A program made the position numbers and the translations under genes. A DNA stretch of 64,000 bases, from NCBI GenBank assembly GCA_964602985.1, contig CAZRTJ010000009.1, positions 49,618 to 113,617 of the forward strand, in the 5' to 3' direction. The stretch is from CAYZJB01 sp964602985 (GTDB lineage Bacteria > CLD3 > SB21). This document shows positions 35,411 to 45,268 of this stretch, one piece after another (the first letter of the stretch is position 1; every line of letters begins with the position of its first letter). The notes beneath the pieces were generated by a model that was given only the letters and a program-made list of their open reading frames with translations, was not told where the DNA came from and searched no databases.

Positions 35411-37816
35411 TCAGAAATCTTCTTCCTCTGAATCCGAATCTCGCCGGCGCTCACGCCCGCGCTCTGCTTTGTAATTATTAAATACGTATCGCACGTTCAG
35501 CAGAAGGACCGGCGCCTCGCGGACCGAATACCGATAATTTGAAAAGCCGGGACCGGAGCTGGTGTCTTCAAATTTCGCCGTACCCAGCACGTCTCGCACC
35601 TGCAAGGTCGCAGACAACGTGCGAGGGATGAACTCATAGCGCAGGGAGGCATTCAAAGTGAAGAATCCCTCCCGTCGTCCCTGCGACGAAACCGTCGGGC
35701 TGTCGTAATTGCCATCGATCTGAATCTGCGTCCGCGCCGACGGTTTCACCGTCGCATTCGTCCGGGTCGTCCAGTTGTTGCTGCGGCGGCGGAAAGAGTT
35801 TCCGAAGAGGCTTCCCTTCACCTCGTAGCGATACGCATTGCCGATGAGTTGGAGCGCGATTTTCCTGGTCAATTCCGTACTCAACATCGTCTCGTTACCC
35901 AGCGAATAATCGGTTCCGATATTTTCGACCGATTGCAGAGCGACCGATTCGGAATACACGCTGCGTACCCGTTCGACTTTCTGATGGGTGATCCGATAGT
36001 ATAGCTCCGAGGTGATCGTCCAATTCCCGGCGCGAATCTGGGTTCCGCCCTCATACGAGTCGATATACTCCGGCTTCAGCTTCGGATTTCCGACCCGGAC
36101 ATTGTACGGATCGACACGCACGACAAAGGGATCGAGATACCAGTTCCGTGGCCGCTCCACGCGACGCGAATAGCTGGCCGTCAACTGCAACGACTCATTC
36201 ACTTCCTGAGACAAGTGTATCGATGGATACAGCGCGTACCAGCGATCACGGTAGGAACCGGAGTCCACGTCGATCTCCCGCGCGAAGTGTTCCCCACGCA
36301 GACCCGCCTGCCATGAAAACGCGCGCACCTTTCCGGAAAGGATCCCGTACACCGAGGAGATCCGGTTATCGTATTCGGCGAAATTCGAGAACGCGGCATT
36401 GGACACGTACTGTTGCTGAGCCGAATCAAAATCCAGCGACGAAAAATCCTGCTCGGCAAAACTGCCGTCCCACTGCGCACCTGCCTCGAACTTGATTGGC
36501 CCGGTCGCGCGTTCGTATGCCGCATTGACGCGCACCTGCTGTTGCGGACCGTCCTCGATCGATTTCTGCCCGACGCTTAGGATCTCATCCAATCCGTATA
36601 ATTCGCCGGTCACGACACGCTCGCCGTTGCGGCGATTGTACGTTATGTCCACGTTCCATCGATGGTCGCGAGGCGCGAAAGAATGTGTGTAAGACGCCGC
36701 TGTGGAAAAGAATCCACCGCCATGCCGCCGGTCTGAGTCGCTGGTGTATTGATTCGATCCGGGTATGGTCGAAATGGCCTCGCTGTACTCAAGGCGACTT
36801 CCGCCGCCAAATCGACCGTACCCGCCGCGGCCGGACAGTGAGACCCTGTCACGTGGACCGAGTTTGACGTCCAGGCCGCCGCGAACGCCATACGCATACC
36901 GCCGCCGCTCGGAATCCCCGTTCGAAAAAATCGATGTCGTCACTCCGTTTTGATCGGTGATGAACCTCTCTTTGTCGGAACCGTCAAACGTGCGCCGACT
37001 GTAGTCGCCGCCGAAATTTACGGCAACCCGACCATTCTTCTGCTCGATCAGCCCGTCCGCGCCGTACTGATCCCGACCGCCGGAATTCACGTTCACGACG
37101 CCGCTCCGACCGCTCTGCTGGTTTTTCTTGAGCACAACATTGATGATCCCGGCGGTACCGTCCGGATTGAACTTGGCTGAAGGATTAGTAATGATTTCAA
37201 TCGTCTCGATCGTCCCGGCCGGAATCTGCTGCAGCGCGTCGCTCGGATCGAGAACCGTCGGTCGTCCGTCGATCAGCACCGTGAAACTCCCGCTGCCTCT
37301 CAAGCTGACGTTGCCGTCGACATCGACGCTCACAGAAGGGACTTTCTCCAGAATCTCCACCGCGCTTCCGGAAATGGCTGTCTGATACTCGGCCACATTA
37401 ATGACCTTCTTATCTAACTGATAAGTCAACGGAAGACGATCTGCGGTCACTTCGATCTCGTCCGATCGCATCACCGTGGAAACCAGTCGGAGCGTTCCCA
37501 CATCGGCCCGCAATTCCGGAGCCCGGACGATCACATCAGAGACCGTGCGAATTTCGAATCCGACAAAGAAGACTTTCAGATAGTACGATCCCGGCCGGAC
37601 ACGCAAGATTTCGAAGACCCCTTCTGTGTTGCTGGCAGTGCCGCCGACCTGCGAACTGTCCCCGGCGTCAAACAGGACGACGTTCGCATAGGCCACCGGC
37701 TCCCCCGTACGTCCATCCTCCAACGCCCCGGTCACTGTCCCTCCACGACGTTCCCCTCGTTGGGCGTAGACTACCAACGGAAATAACATTCCTATAACAA
37801 TCCAGCGAAAAGTCAT
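35411..37816 (-). CDS. TonB-dependent receptor, outer-membrane beta-barrel family
   Basis: 801 residues from the ATG at 37816. A signal peptide (MTFRWIVIGMLFPLVVYAQ) is followed by a carboxypeptidase-regulatory-like domain (about 25-110), a plug region (EILEKVPSVSVDVDGNVSLRGSGSFTVLIDGRP), and a large barrel of the OMP_b-brl_3 type ending in RYVFNNY plus a charged tail. Upstream in-frame ATGs at 37834 and 37870 lie in or before the promoter (-35 TTGACA, -10 TATATC), so they are rejected. The substrate is unknown: no SusD partner or transporter is next to it. Confidence 0.9.
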   Translation of the reverse strand: MTFRWIVIGMLFPLVVYAQRGERRGGTVTGALEDGRTGEPVAYANVVLFDAGDSSQVGGTASNTEGVFEILRVRPGSYYLKVFFVGFEIRTVSDVIVRAPELRADVGTLRLVSTVMRSDEIEVTADRLPLTYQLDKKVINVAEYQTAISGSAVEILEKVPSVSVDVDGNVSLRGSGSFTVLIDGRPTVLDPSDALQQIPAGTIETIEIITNPSAKFNPDGTAGIINVVLKKNQQSGRSGVVNVNSGGRDQYGADGLIEQKNGRVAVNFGGDYSRRTFDGSDKERFITDQNGVTTSIFSNGDSERRRYAYGVRGGLDVKLGPRDRVSLSGRGGYGRFGGGSRLEYSEAISTIPGSNQYTSDSDRRHGGGFFSTAASYTHSFAPRDHRWNVDITYNRRNGERVVTGELYGLDEILSVGQKSIEDGPQQQVRVNAAYERATGPIKFEAGAQWDGSFAEQDFSSLDFDSAQQQYVSNAAFSNFAEYDNRISSVYGILSGKVRAFSWQAGLRGEHFAREIDVDSGSYRDRWYALYPSIHLSQEVNESLQLTASYSRRVERPRNWYLDPFVVRVDPYNVRVGNPKLKPEYIDSYEGGTQIRAGNWTITSELYYRITHQKVERVRSVYSESVALQSVENIGTDYSLGNETMLSTELTRKIALQLIGNAYRYEVKGSLFGNSFRRRSNNWTTRTNATVKPSARTQIQIDGNYDSPTVSSQGRREGFFTLNASLRYEFIPRTLSATLQVRDVLGTAKFEDTSSGPGFSNYRYSVREAPVLLLNVRYVFNNYKAERGRERRRDSDSEEEDF

Positions 37817-37824
37817 TATTCGGC

Positions 37825-37852
37825 GATATATCATAGAACCCTTTTTTGTCAA
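37825..37852 (-). promoter_or_regulatory. Promoter of the TonB-dependent receptor gene
   Basis: Minus strand TTGACA at 37847-37852, 16-base spacer, TATATC at 37825-37830. The expected transcription start falls within about two bases of the ATG at 37816, so the mRNA may be leaderless. Confidence 0.6.
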
Positions 37853-37943
37853 CAGCCCGACAGAGGTCAATCGTTGAGAATCGTCACAAAATGACCTCGA
37901 TATGTACGGTATTATGGCCTACGCGTCAAGCGGTTTCTATGTT

Positions 37944-39158
37944 TCATGGCACATACAAAGGCTCCAGAACCGCCGGATCCCCGTCGATGACCGGTAGCGG
38001 TAATCCTAAAATTCGCGCAATGAACGGATAGACATGGACATTCCGAAACTTGGAAACGCGGGCACCTCCTCGTATGTTGGGCCCGGATGCATAGAAGATC
38101 CCGTGCATCTGTTCGTCCACGTCAGGGTCAAATCCGTGCGCTCCCCACCTGTCACTTTCCTTCTTTCCTCTGTGCGCGCTCACGACATAGCAGCCGGGTT
38201 CAGCCACAACAACCAAATCCCCTGTGCGATCACTGTCGAGATAATTCCATTTCGCAGGCAATTGTTCCCGATAGAAAATCCGAAACCGACCGTCCTTGCC
38301 GGACAACGCCCGGTAGATTTCTTCCTTTCGCGTGCTGTCAGAGATGTACAGATTCGAGAGAGTCGAACTCGTAATCACGTTCACCCCGTCCAGCCCCTTC
38401 GGAATCATGCGTTCCAGATCGATGAAGGTTCGATCCTCCGTCCTCATGTCATGCATGCCGTGATCCGAGACCACGATCACATTGATGGCCAGACCGGTCC
38501 GAACGACTCCTTCCATCAGCAATCCGAGCATGCTGTCCGCCTCCAGGGCTGCTTCCCGAACCTCCTGACCATTCGGTCCGGACAAGTGACCCGCGTGATC
38601 CGTCATGGAGAAATACAGGGAGACAAATCGAGGCCGCCGCTCTTCAGGGTACGAAAACCATTCCAATACCTTCTGAACTCGCGCGGCATTCGGAATCCGA
38701 TAGTCGTACGGAACGCTGTACGTGGGCAATTGCCCATGAATCCTCGCTTCGGATCCCACCCAGAAATACGACGCGGTGATCATCCCGTGCTTCTGCGCCA
38801 GCTGCCATAGCGGCAACCCGCGGTAGAAATACGCGTCCGTGACGGCGTCCGCATCATCCATAGTATATTCCCGACCGGACGGCCGGTCGACGAATCGATT
38901 GGAAATAATCCCGTGATGACCCGGATACAGACCCGTGATCAGCGTGTAATGATTCGGGAATGTCAGGCTCGGAAAGGATGGTACGAGGGCCGCCGCAGAG
39001 GCACCCGAGCGGATGAACTTCTTGAAGTTCGGAAGATCAAATCTGTCCACGTAGTCGTGACGGAATCCGTCATACGACACAAGGACGACATACGCTTTCT
39101 GCGCGTTCGCACCGCAAGGAAATGCCCACAAGAACAGGAAGAGACCGACACGTCGCAT
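37944..39158 (-). CDS. Ectonucleotide pyrophosphatase/phosphodiesterase-family protein
   Basis: 404 residues with a signal peptide (ending GANAQ). Alkaline-phosphatase-superfamily metal ligands and nucleophile are in order: VSYDGFRHDY (first Asp), SLTFPNHYTLITGLYPG (Thr nucleophile), TDHAGH, VVSDHGM and a late GAHGFDPD. This is the nucleotide pyrophosphatase/type I phosphodiesterase branch, acting on phosphodiesters in the periplasm or outside. It stands alone between the TonB receptor promoter region and the oxidoreductase operon. Confidence 0.92.
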   Translation of the reverse strand: MRRVGLFLFLWAFPCGANAQKAYVVLVSYDGFRHDYVDRFDLPNFKKFIRSGASAAALVPSFPSLTFPNHYTLITGLYPGHHGIISNRFVDRPSGREYTMDDADAVTDAYFYRGLPLWQLAQKHGMITASYFWVGSEARIHGQLPTYSVPYDYRIPNAARVQKVLEWFSYPEERRPRFVSLYFSMTDHAGHLSGPNGQEVREAALEADSMLGLLMEGVVRTGLAINVIVVSDHGMHDMRTEDRTFIDLERMIPKGLDGVNVITSSTLSNLYISDSTRKEEIYRALSGKDGRFRIFYREQLPAKWNYLDSDRTGDLVVVAEPGCYVVSAHRGKKESDRWGAHGFDPDVDEQMHGIFYASGPNIRGGARVSKFRNVHVYPFIARILGLPLPVIDGDPAVLEPLYVP

Positions 39159-39440
39159 AAGGAGACCTGCATAAGGTGAACCGTGACGGCGAAACTAAAT
39201 CATCGAGTAGACAAAGGCAATTTGGAAAACGCGCATCCTTGGTGCGTGGAGTTATTTGGTCTTTGGAAACTGCGTTCCGAATGGAGCAGGCTAGTTCTCA
39301 CGGATTTGCCTTGTCCAAAGGTGGGATCCGTTTGCCCTGCGGTGCGCACGTTCGAGAACTTCTATGTCTCCGAAACGGATGCCTACGCGCGCCCACAGGC
39401 TGGAGAAAGTGTAGTAGACATCCTGCGGGCTGACGCCTCG
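39159..39440. other. Gap without a convincing gene
   Basis: About 280 bases between two minus-strand genes. A plus-strand frame crosses it and continues through the oxidoreductase gene as an antisense shadow. No terminator-like hairpin, tRNA or repeat was noticed. Confidence 0.4.
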
Positions 39441-40889
39441 CTAGAGCACGGACTCTTCCATCGGATTGTCCTGACTCTGAAACGCCTTCCGACCCCATTC
39501 AAACGCTTCCAGGTTAAGGTCGATCATCGCACATTTGTCCTTCATCGCCTGTCGGATCACTGCATGGAAGGTCTCCGGCGGGAAGATGTCGGTCGCGGCC
39601 TGCAGAGCACCCAGCGCGACGATATTCTTCACGAGCGGATATCCGAGATCCACCGCGATCTGCGCCATCGGGATTCCGATCAGGCGCACATCCGACACCG
39701 CTTGGGGCGGCACACGGACAGCGGAACTGTCGTAGAGGACGATCCCGCCGCTGGCGACCATCGGGAGGAACTTCGCGAGACTCGGAGAATTGAAAGCGAT
39801 GAGAATGTCCGGCGCAGGCGCGGCGGGCGACAGTACCTCCTGCGCCGCGATGTGCACATCCGCGTAGGACGTGCCGCCTCGCGACTCCGGGCCGTAACTC
39901 GGAATGTGCGTCGCGTCAAATCCTTCGTTGATCCCAGCCCGGACCAACAGCATGGCCGCGGTCTGTGCCCCGTCGCCGCCCGCCCCCGCAAACTTGAGTG
40001 ACACATCGTCCGGACGCAGGTGAACCGGAAATTGAAACGCAAAGCGGGATGGCTTTTCGACGGATCCCCCGACCAGGTGGTACACGAAATCCGGGTCGAA
40101 ATTCGGCGTCCGCAGATGGAACCAGCTCTCGCGATCTTCATCCTTCTTGACCCCCAGCGGAAACACCGCGGTCATGTGATCGCGTACCCACGCCTCCGCT
40201 TCCTGCGTCGACATCTTCAGATGAGTCGGACATTCGGCCAGGACTTCGATAAACGCGTATCCACGACCTTCGACCTGCAGTTGAATCGCTTTCTTGATGG
40301 CTTTCCTGGCACGCACACGTTGCTTGTTATCGTACAGCGCCACGCGTTCGACGTACATGGGCCCGTCGATCTGAGCGATGAGTTCGGCCATTCGGAGCGG
40401 CGCCCCCATCATGCGATCCCTGCCCGCGGGCGACGTCACGGTCTTTTGTCCCATGAGGCTTGTCGGCGCCAGTTGCCCACCGGTCATCCCGTAGATGCCG
40501 TTGTTCACAAAGATCATCGTGATGGGGATGCCCAGTTGTGCCGACTGAATAATTTCCGCCAGACCGATCGCGGCCAGATCGCCGTCGCCCTGATAGCTGA
40601 CGACGATCGCTTCCGGGTTCGCCAGTTTCTGTCCGAGCGCCACGGCCGGCGCGCGCCCGTGCGCCGCCTGCACGTTGCCCACGTCGAGGTAATAATACAT
40701 GAAGACGCTGCAGCCGACGGGCGAAATCGCAACCGTCCGGTCCTGAATTCCCAGCTCATCGATCGCCTCCGCCAGATACTTGTGCAGCAATCCGTGACCG
40801 CATCCCGGGCAATAATGAGTCGAATGGGATTTCAGTCCCTGCGCGTGGGCGTGACGTTCAAACACGTCATAAAACACGGAGTTCTTCAT
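39441..40889 (-). CDS. 2-oxoacid:ferredoxin oxidoreductase, fused beta and gamma subunits
   Basis: 482 residues. The N-terminal ~290 residues are a TPP-binding beta subunit: CPGCGHGLLHK, SPVGCSVF, YQGDGDLAAIG and VNNGIYGMTGGQ, with cysteines for an iron-sulfur cluster. The C-terminal ~175 residues are a gamma domain (LKFAGAGGDGAQTAAMLL, SYGPESRGGTSYADV). The enzyme oxidatively decarboxylates a 2-oxoacid to acyl-CoA and reduces ferredoxin. It overlaps the alpha-subunit gene as ATGA. The likely substrates are branched 2-oxoacids or 2-oxoglutarate; sequence alone does not decide. Confidence 0.9.
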   Translation of the reverse strand: MKNSVFYDVFERHAHAQGLKSHSTHYCPGCGHGLLHKYLAEAIDELGIQDRTVAISPVGCSVFMYYYLDVGNVQAAHGRAPAVALGQKLANPEAIVVSYQGDGDLAAIGLAEIIQSAQLGIPITMIFVNNGIYGMTGGQLAPTSLMGQKTVTSPAGRDRMMGAPLRMAELIAQIDGPMYVERVALYDNKQRVRARKAIKKAIQLQVEGRGYAFIEVLAECPTHLKMSTQEAEAWVRDHMTAVFPLGVKKDEDRESWFHLRTPNFDPDFVYHLVGGSVEKPSRFAFQFPVHLRPDDVSLKFAGAGGDGAQTAAMLLVRAGINEGFDATHIPSYGPESRGGTSYADVHIAAQEVLSPAAPAPDILIAFNSPSLAKFLPMVASGGIVLYDSSAVRVPPQAVSDVRLIGIPMAQIAVDLGYPLVKNIVALGALQAATDIFPPETFHAVIRQAMKDKCAMIDLNLEAFEWGRKAFQSQDNPMEESVL

Positions 40890-42274
40890 ACGCGCACCTC
40901 CTCCATGAATTGAACCTGATGGACAATTTCATCCTGGGACGGCAGAATCCCGCCGTATCGCCTCAGATGCTCGATCGGCGGCGCGGCGACATCCGCCTTT
41001 TGCAAGGCCAGTCGTACCTCGTCTTCCAATTGACCGTTACCGGCTTCGACCACGAGGATCCGTTGTGTGTGGTTGAGGAGAGGCCGCAGGGCGTCGATCG
41101 GGAACGGCCACAGGGTGATCGGGCGAAACAGCCCGACCCGCATGCCTTGGTGTCGGAGAGTCTGGACGGCTCCTTTGGCCATGCGGGCCGGTGTATTGCA
41201 GGCAACCAGGAGGAGGTCTGCGTCGTCGCAATAGAAACAGTCTGCACGCTGTTCGCGCCGGTTCATTCGGAAATATTTCTCGTTGAGGTGCAGATTGTGC
41301 TCCTCGAGGTCTTTTTCTTCGAGATAAATCGAACAGATCAGATTGCCACGATGGTCGCGATCTCCCGAGACCGCCCACGCGGGCAGGCCGGGTTTGCGCA
41401 TCCCCTTCGGCAGAGTGACTTTGCCGGTCATCTGTCCCATGTATCCGTCTCCCACGATGATCACCGGATTGCGATAAGCAAACGTCAGATCAAACGCCAA
41501 CATCGTCAGGTCCAGCATTTCCTGCGGGGACGACGGAGCGAGCACGATCGCATGCGTATTGCCGTGGCCCAGACCGTGACAGACGAGTTTGATATCACCC
41601 TGTTCGGGCCCGATATTGCCCAGTCCGGGTCCTCCCCGCATCACATCGACAAATACGCCGGGCAGTTCCGCGCCGATCATGTACGAAATTCCCTCCAGCA
41701 TCAGGCTGAATCCCGGTGAAGAAGTGAATGTCATGCAGGGCTGACCCGCACCGGCACAGCCATACATGTAATTGACCGCCGCCACCTCACTGCACGCCTG
41801 CACGAATACACCGTCCATTTTTGGGAGCAGCTTGGCCATCAGTTCTGCTCCCTCCGTCGACGGAGTGATGGGATAGCCGAAGAAGTGTCTGCAACCGGCG
41901 AGAATGGCCCCGATGGCCGCCGCGTAGGTGCCTTTGATGACGAGAGGCTCGGATTCCCGCATGGGGATGTCCGCGGCCGGGAGATCACGTGGAATTGCAC
42001 GGGGACGCGGTTCGGCGATGGCACACGGATCGACGGTATCAAACATGCGGGCGCTCAGTCCGTACGGTTCCGGACAGGCGATCATGCAGAGTCCGCATCC
42101 GTTGCAGGTCTCGAGGTTCAGGACCACCGGTACCAGTCCGCTTTCGGCATTGACCTGGGTTCCCAGGCTGATGCAGCGCTTCGGACACGCGTTCAGACAG
42201 CGCCCGCATCCTTTGCAAAATTCCGGAAGAACAAAGGGTTTGGGTTTGACGGACGTAAGCGTTGCGTTTTCCAT
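40886..42274 (-). CDS. 2-oxoacid:ferredoxin oxidoreductase, fused ferredoxin (delta) and alpha subunit
   Basis: 462 residues. The first ~75 residues carry two [4Fe-4S] motifs (CKGCGRCLNACP and CNGCGLCMIACP). The rest is an alpha subunit (GAILAGCRHFFGYPITPSTEGAELM, QACSEVAAVNYMYGCAGAG, TSSPGFSLMLEGISYM). Together with the next gene the four usual subunits are packed into two polypeptides. It starts three bases after the CoA-transferase gene, making a three-gene operon. Electrons pass from TPP through the clusters to a soluble ferredoxin. Confidence 0.92.
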   Translation of the reverse strand: MENATLTSVKPKPFVLPEFCKGCGRCLNACPKRCISLGTQVNAESGLVPVVLNLETCNGCGLCMIACPEPYGLSARMFDTVDPCAIAEPRPRAIPRDLPAADIPMRESEPLVIKGTYAAAIGAILAGCRHFFGYPITPSTEGAELMAKLLPKMDGVFVQACSEVAAVNYMYGCAGAGQPCMTFTSSPGFSLMLEGISYMIGAELPGVFVDVMRGGPGLGNIGPEQGDIKLVCHGLGHGNTHAIVLAPSSPQEMLDLTMLAFDLTFAYRNPVIIVGDGYMGQMTGKVTLPKGMRKPGLPAWAVSGDRDHRGNLICSIYLEEKDLEEHNLHLNEKYFRMNRREQRADCFYCDDADLLLVACNTPARMAKGAVQTLRHQGMRVGLFRPITLWPFPIDALRPLLNHTQRILVVEAGNGQLEDEVRLALQKADVAAPPIEHLRRYGGILPSQDEIVHQVQFMEEVRV

Positions 42275-42277
42275 ACG

Positions 42278-43606
42278 TCACTTCCTTATCTCGTCTGTAA
42301 GTTTTCGACGTTCGTAACGGAACCGATCCATGACCGCGCGGGCCAGTTCTTCCCGGAAATTGGGATGGGCGATCTGGATGAGCGCCTCGGCTCGCTCGCG
42401 CAGATTCTTGCCATGCAGGTACGCCACGCCAAACTCGGTAACCACGTAGTGGACATCCGCCCGCGTCGTCACCACACCGGCGCCCAGCTTCAGCATCGGC
42501 GTGATCCGGGAAACTCTGCCGCCTTGAGCGGTCGCGGGGAGTGCAATGATCGGCTTTCCTCCCTTGGCGTAGGCCGCGCCACGGATGAAATCCACCTGAC
42601 CCCCAAATCCGGAAAAAATCTTGGGGCCGATGGAATCCGCGCATACCTGGCCTGTCAGATCCACTTCGATGGCCGAATTCACAGCGACCATGTTCTCGTT
42701 GCGCGAAATGATGAAGGGGTCGTTCGTGTAGTTGCTCGGGCGAAATTCAAAAATGGGATTGTTGTTCAGATAGCGATACAGGTCGCGACTGCCCAGCGCA
42801 AACGTGCCGATCACCTTTCCGCGATGAAGCGTCTTGCGACTGCCCGTGATCACGCCTTTCTCGATCGCGTGGATGATGCCATCCGACACCATCTCGGTGT
42901 GAACCCCGAGGTCCTTCTTGTCGTGCAGGAGGTTCAACACGGCGTCGGGAATTCCTCCGATGCCCAACTGGATCGTGGCGCCGTCATCGATCAGATCGGC
43001 AACAAATTGTCCAATGCGTCGTTCGACGTCCGTCGCGGGCGTTCGTTCCAGCATCGGCAGTTCGTGGTCCACCTCGACCAGTTTGGTAATCTTGGAAACG
43101 TGGACGAAGCAGTCCCCCAACGTCCGGGGCATTTGGGCATTGACTTCTGCAATGACGATGCGCGCGGATTTGATGGCGGACATCGTGGCGAGCGTCTCCA
43201 CGCCGACGCTCAGAAATCCGTGATCATCGGGTGACGAGGTCTGGATCATGGCCACGTCCAGTCGCTTCTGACCGGATTCGAACAGCCCCGGTACTTCGTA
43301 CAGAAAGACGGGGATGTAATCCGCCCGTCCCTCATTCACTGCGTCACGGTCTCCCGGACCGACAAACAGCGAATTATGCCGAAAATGCCCGTCCATCTCA
43401 GGCTTGCTGAGCGGATCATCCCCCACCAGCAGTACGTGTGTGACTTCAACATCCGTCAGTTCGTCCTTGCGCCGCGCGAGCGCGGCGACCAGAGCGCTCG
43501 GAGTCGCGGCATTCCCGCCGGTGAAAACCTTGTCGCCCGACTTAATGTGAAGGACCGCCTCTTCCGCGGTAACCTTCCTGGAATCGTATTCTTGACGCCA
43601 ATTCAT
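42278..43606 (-). CDS. Acetyl-CoA hydrolase/CoA-transferase family protein
   Basis: 442 residues from the ATG at 43606, chosen for its AGGAGG Shine-Dalgarno; an earlier start at 43624 has none. Signatures: GDKVFTGGNAATPSALV, SPDDHGFLSVG, QLGIGGIPDAVL, the catalytic Glu in VHTEMVSDG, IFSGFGGQVDFIRGA and TEFGVAYLHGKNLRERAEALI. The group includes 4-hydroxybutyrate and succinyl/acetate CoA-transferases. Being co-transcribed with a 2-oxoacid:ferredoxin oxidoreductase, it probably moves CoA from the acyl-CoA product to another acid, conserving the thioester energy; the partner acids are unknown. Confidence 0.92.
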   Translation of the reverse strand: MNWRQEYDSRKVTAEEAVLHIKSGDKVFTGGNAATPSALVAALARRKDELTDVEVTHVLLVGDDPLSKPEMDGHFRHNSLFVGPGDRDAVNEGRADYIPVFLYEVPGLFESGQKRLDVAMIQTSSPDDHGFLSVGVETLATMSAIKSARIVIAEVNAQMPRTLGDCFVHVSKITKLVEVDHELPMLERTPATDVERRIGQFVADLIDDGATIQLGIGGIPDAVLNLLHDKKDLGVHTEMVSDGIIHAIEKGVITGSRKTLHRGKVIGTFALGSRDLYRYLNNNPIFEFRPSNYTNDPFIISRNENMVAVNSAIEVDLTGQVCADSIGPKIFSGFGGQVDFIRGAAYAKGGKPIIALPATAQGGRVSRITPMLKLGAGVVTTRADVHYVVTEFGVAYLHGKNLRERAEALIQIAHPNFREELARAVMDRFRYERRKLTDEIRK

Positions 43607-43865
43607 AGAACCTCCTGTTGCCAAATCAAGTTAAAAAATTCTCAAAGTTACAAATACGACATCGCTTAGGCGGATACATGATCGTCGTCAGATGCATCCA
43701 ACACATGCATTTACAATCACTTACAAGTAAATCATGATTGAAGTTATCACCGGGATCGACGAGGGCAATTTTCGATCCGGGGGTTCACGGAGCGGAATGC
43801 TTTGATTTTCACGCATGGCCGGATTATATTTTTTGATTCTTTTGCACCTTCAGATTGGGTAGCTC

Positions 43866-44621
43866 ATGGAAAATTCCGATATCCGTCAGGCTATTACAGA
43901 TATCAAGGCACGTGTGCGGGCATCCGCCGCCAAGGTCGGACGCGACCCGAAGTCCATTCGCATCATCGCGGTGACCAAGACGCATCCTCCTGAATTTGTC
44001 CGGGCCGCCATTGAAGGCGGGATTGGAGACATCGGGGAAAACAAAGTCCAGGAGGCGAAAGATAAATTCCACGAGTTATCCGGAGACCTGCGGTTCCGGC
44101 GCCACCTGGTCGGACATTTGCAGACGAACAAGGTCCGACCGGCCATCGAACTCTTCGACCTGATTCACTCGGTAGATTCTCTTCGTCTGGCACAGGAAAT
44201 TGACAAACGGTGTTACACCCAGGATCGTGTCTTGCCGATTCTGATACAGGTCAACACTTCCCGGGAAAAATCCAAGTATGGCGTTCCCCCCGACGAGACC
44301 CTCAATCTCGTGCGTCAGATAGCGGAATTGAAGAATCTGCGCGTCCAGGGCCTGATGACAATCGGGGCGCTCACGGCGAGCATGGCAGACAAACCAGATC
44401 AGATTCGGTCCAACTTCACCATCTTGCGCGACCTTCAGCAGGCGATTCGGGAAGCGGCCATCCCCAACGTGGAAATGACGGAATTGTCCATGGGTATGAC
44501 CCACGATTTTGAAATTGCCATCGAAGAAGGGGCCACGCTGATCCGTATCGGCACGGCGATTTTCGGAAAACGTCAGCGCAAGGCCTTCAAGCCTGACTCC
44601 AAAGCGGAGACCGCCAAATGA
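43866..44621 (+). CDS. yggS: YggS family PLP-binding protein
   Basis: 251 residues, normal length. The PLP lysine is in IIAVTKTHPPEFVRAA; GENKVQEAKDKF, HLVGHLQTNKVRPAIELFDLIHSVDS, VNTSREKSKYGV, LMTIGA and LSMGMTHDFEIAIEEGATLIRIGTAIFG follow the family. It keeps pyridoxal phosphate and amino-acid homeostasis and has no known enzymatic reaction. The following gene, divIVA, overlaps it as ATGA; the yggS (ylmE)-divIVA linkage is also known from Gram-positive cell-division clusters. Confidence 0.95.
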   Translation: MENSDIRQAITDIKARVRASAAKVGRDPKSIRIIAVTKTHPPEFVRAAIEGGIGDIGENKVQEAKDKFHELSGDLRFRRHLVGHLQTNKVRPAIELFDLIHSVDSLRLAQEIDKRCYTQDRVLPILIQVNTSREKSKYGVPPDETLNLVRQIAELKNLRVQGLMTIGALTASMADKPDQIRSNFTILRDLQQAIREAAIPNVEMTELSMGMTHDFEIAIEEGATLIRIGTAIFGKRQRKAFKPDSKAETAK

Positions 44622-45268
44622 AAATCACCCCGGACGACGTCCGCGACCAGCGATTTCGTAAGTCGTTTCGAGGATACGATGTCCAGGAGGTTCACGCCTT
44701 CCTCGATGTGCTCGCAGACATGCTCACGTCCACGATGGCCACACTGGCGGACCTGCAGACTCGGGATGGAAAAGCAAAACAGGAGATGGATCGGCTGCAG
44801 TCGGCCCTGCGCGCAAAAGAGGACACGATCCGCGAACTCGAAAACCGACTGACGCTGGCTAACGAAAGCGTCGATGCGCACATGGACGCGGCCGTGGTCC
44901 TTGAGCGAGCGCGCTCGGAGGCGGAATCTCTGATTTCCAAGACCCGTGCGGAACACGACCGCCTTTCCGCCGAGATCGCTGCACTGCTCGCCAAGAAGAA
45001 CGACGTGATTGCCCTGCTTCGAAGTTTCTTTGAAGCCCATCTGGCCGCGATCGGCGAGACGCCTCCGGCAGCGCAGACACAGGAAGATTCCCAAAAGCAA
45101 CAAGTTCTGCAGGATCTCGACAGCCTGGTCACCCAGCGAACCGCCATGTTTCGCAAGGCCGACTTCGAAAAAATGCTCGGCGAAGACGCGGGGAAACGAA
45201 CAGACGAACTGATCGACAAAATCTTTTCGGACCTCCACAAGAAGTCCGGGAAAGGAGATTCCACGTGA
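44618..45268 (+). CDS. divIVA: DivIVA domain protein
   Basis: 216 residues. The N-terminus ITPDDVRDQRFRKSFRGYDVQEVHAFLDVLADML is the DivIVA lipid-binding and dimer domain. A long coiled coil (about 40-165) is rich in Arg/Glu/Ala. The last ~50 residues form a separate module with DFEKMLG, which occurs again as a free protein in the next gene. DivIVA marks negatively curved membrane at poles and septa. It sits between yggS and the small gene, overlapping both by four bases (ATGA and GTGA). Confidence 0.92.
   Translation: MKITPDDVRDQRFRKSFRGYDVQEVHAFLDVLADMLTSTMATLADLQTRDGKAKQEMDRLQSALRAKEDTIRELENRLTLANESVDAHMDAAVVLERARSEAESLISKTRAEHDRLSAEIAALLAKKNDVIALLRSFFEAHLAAIGETPPAAQTQEDSQKQQVLQDLDSLVTQRTAMFRKADFEKMLGEDAGKRTDELIDKIFSDLHKKSGKGDST

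Noticed and set aside
39183..40001. Plus-strand frame over the end of the oxidoreductase gene
   Set aside because: No family features, Arg/His-rich shadow sequence, and the opposite strand holds a clear oxidoreductase subunit.
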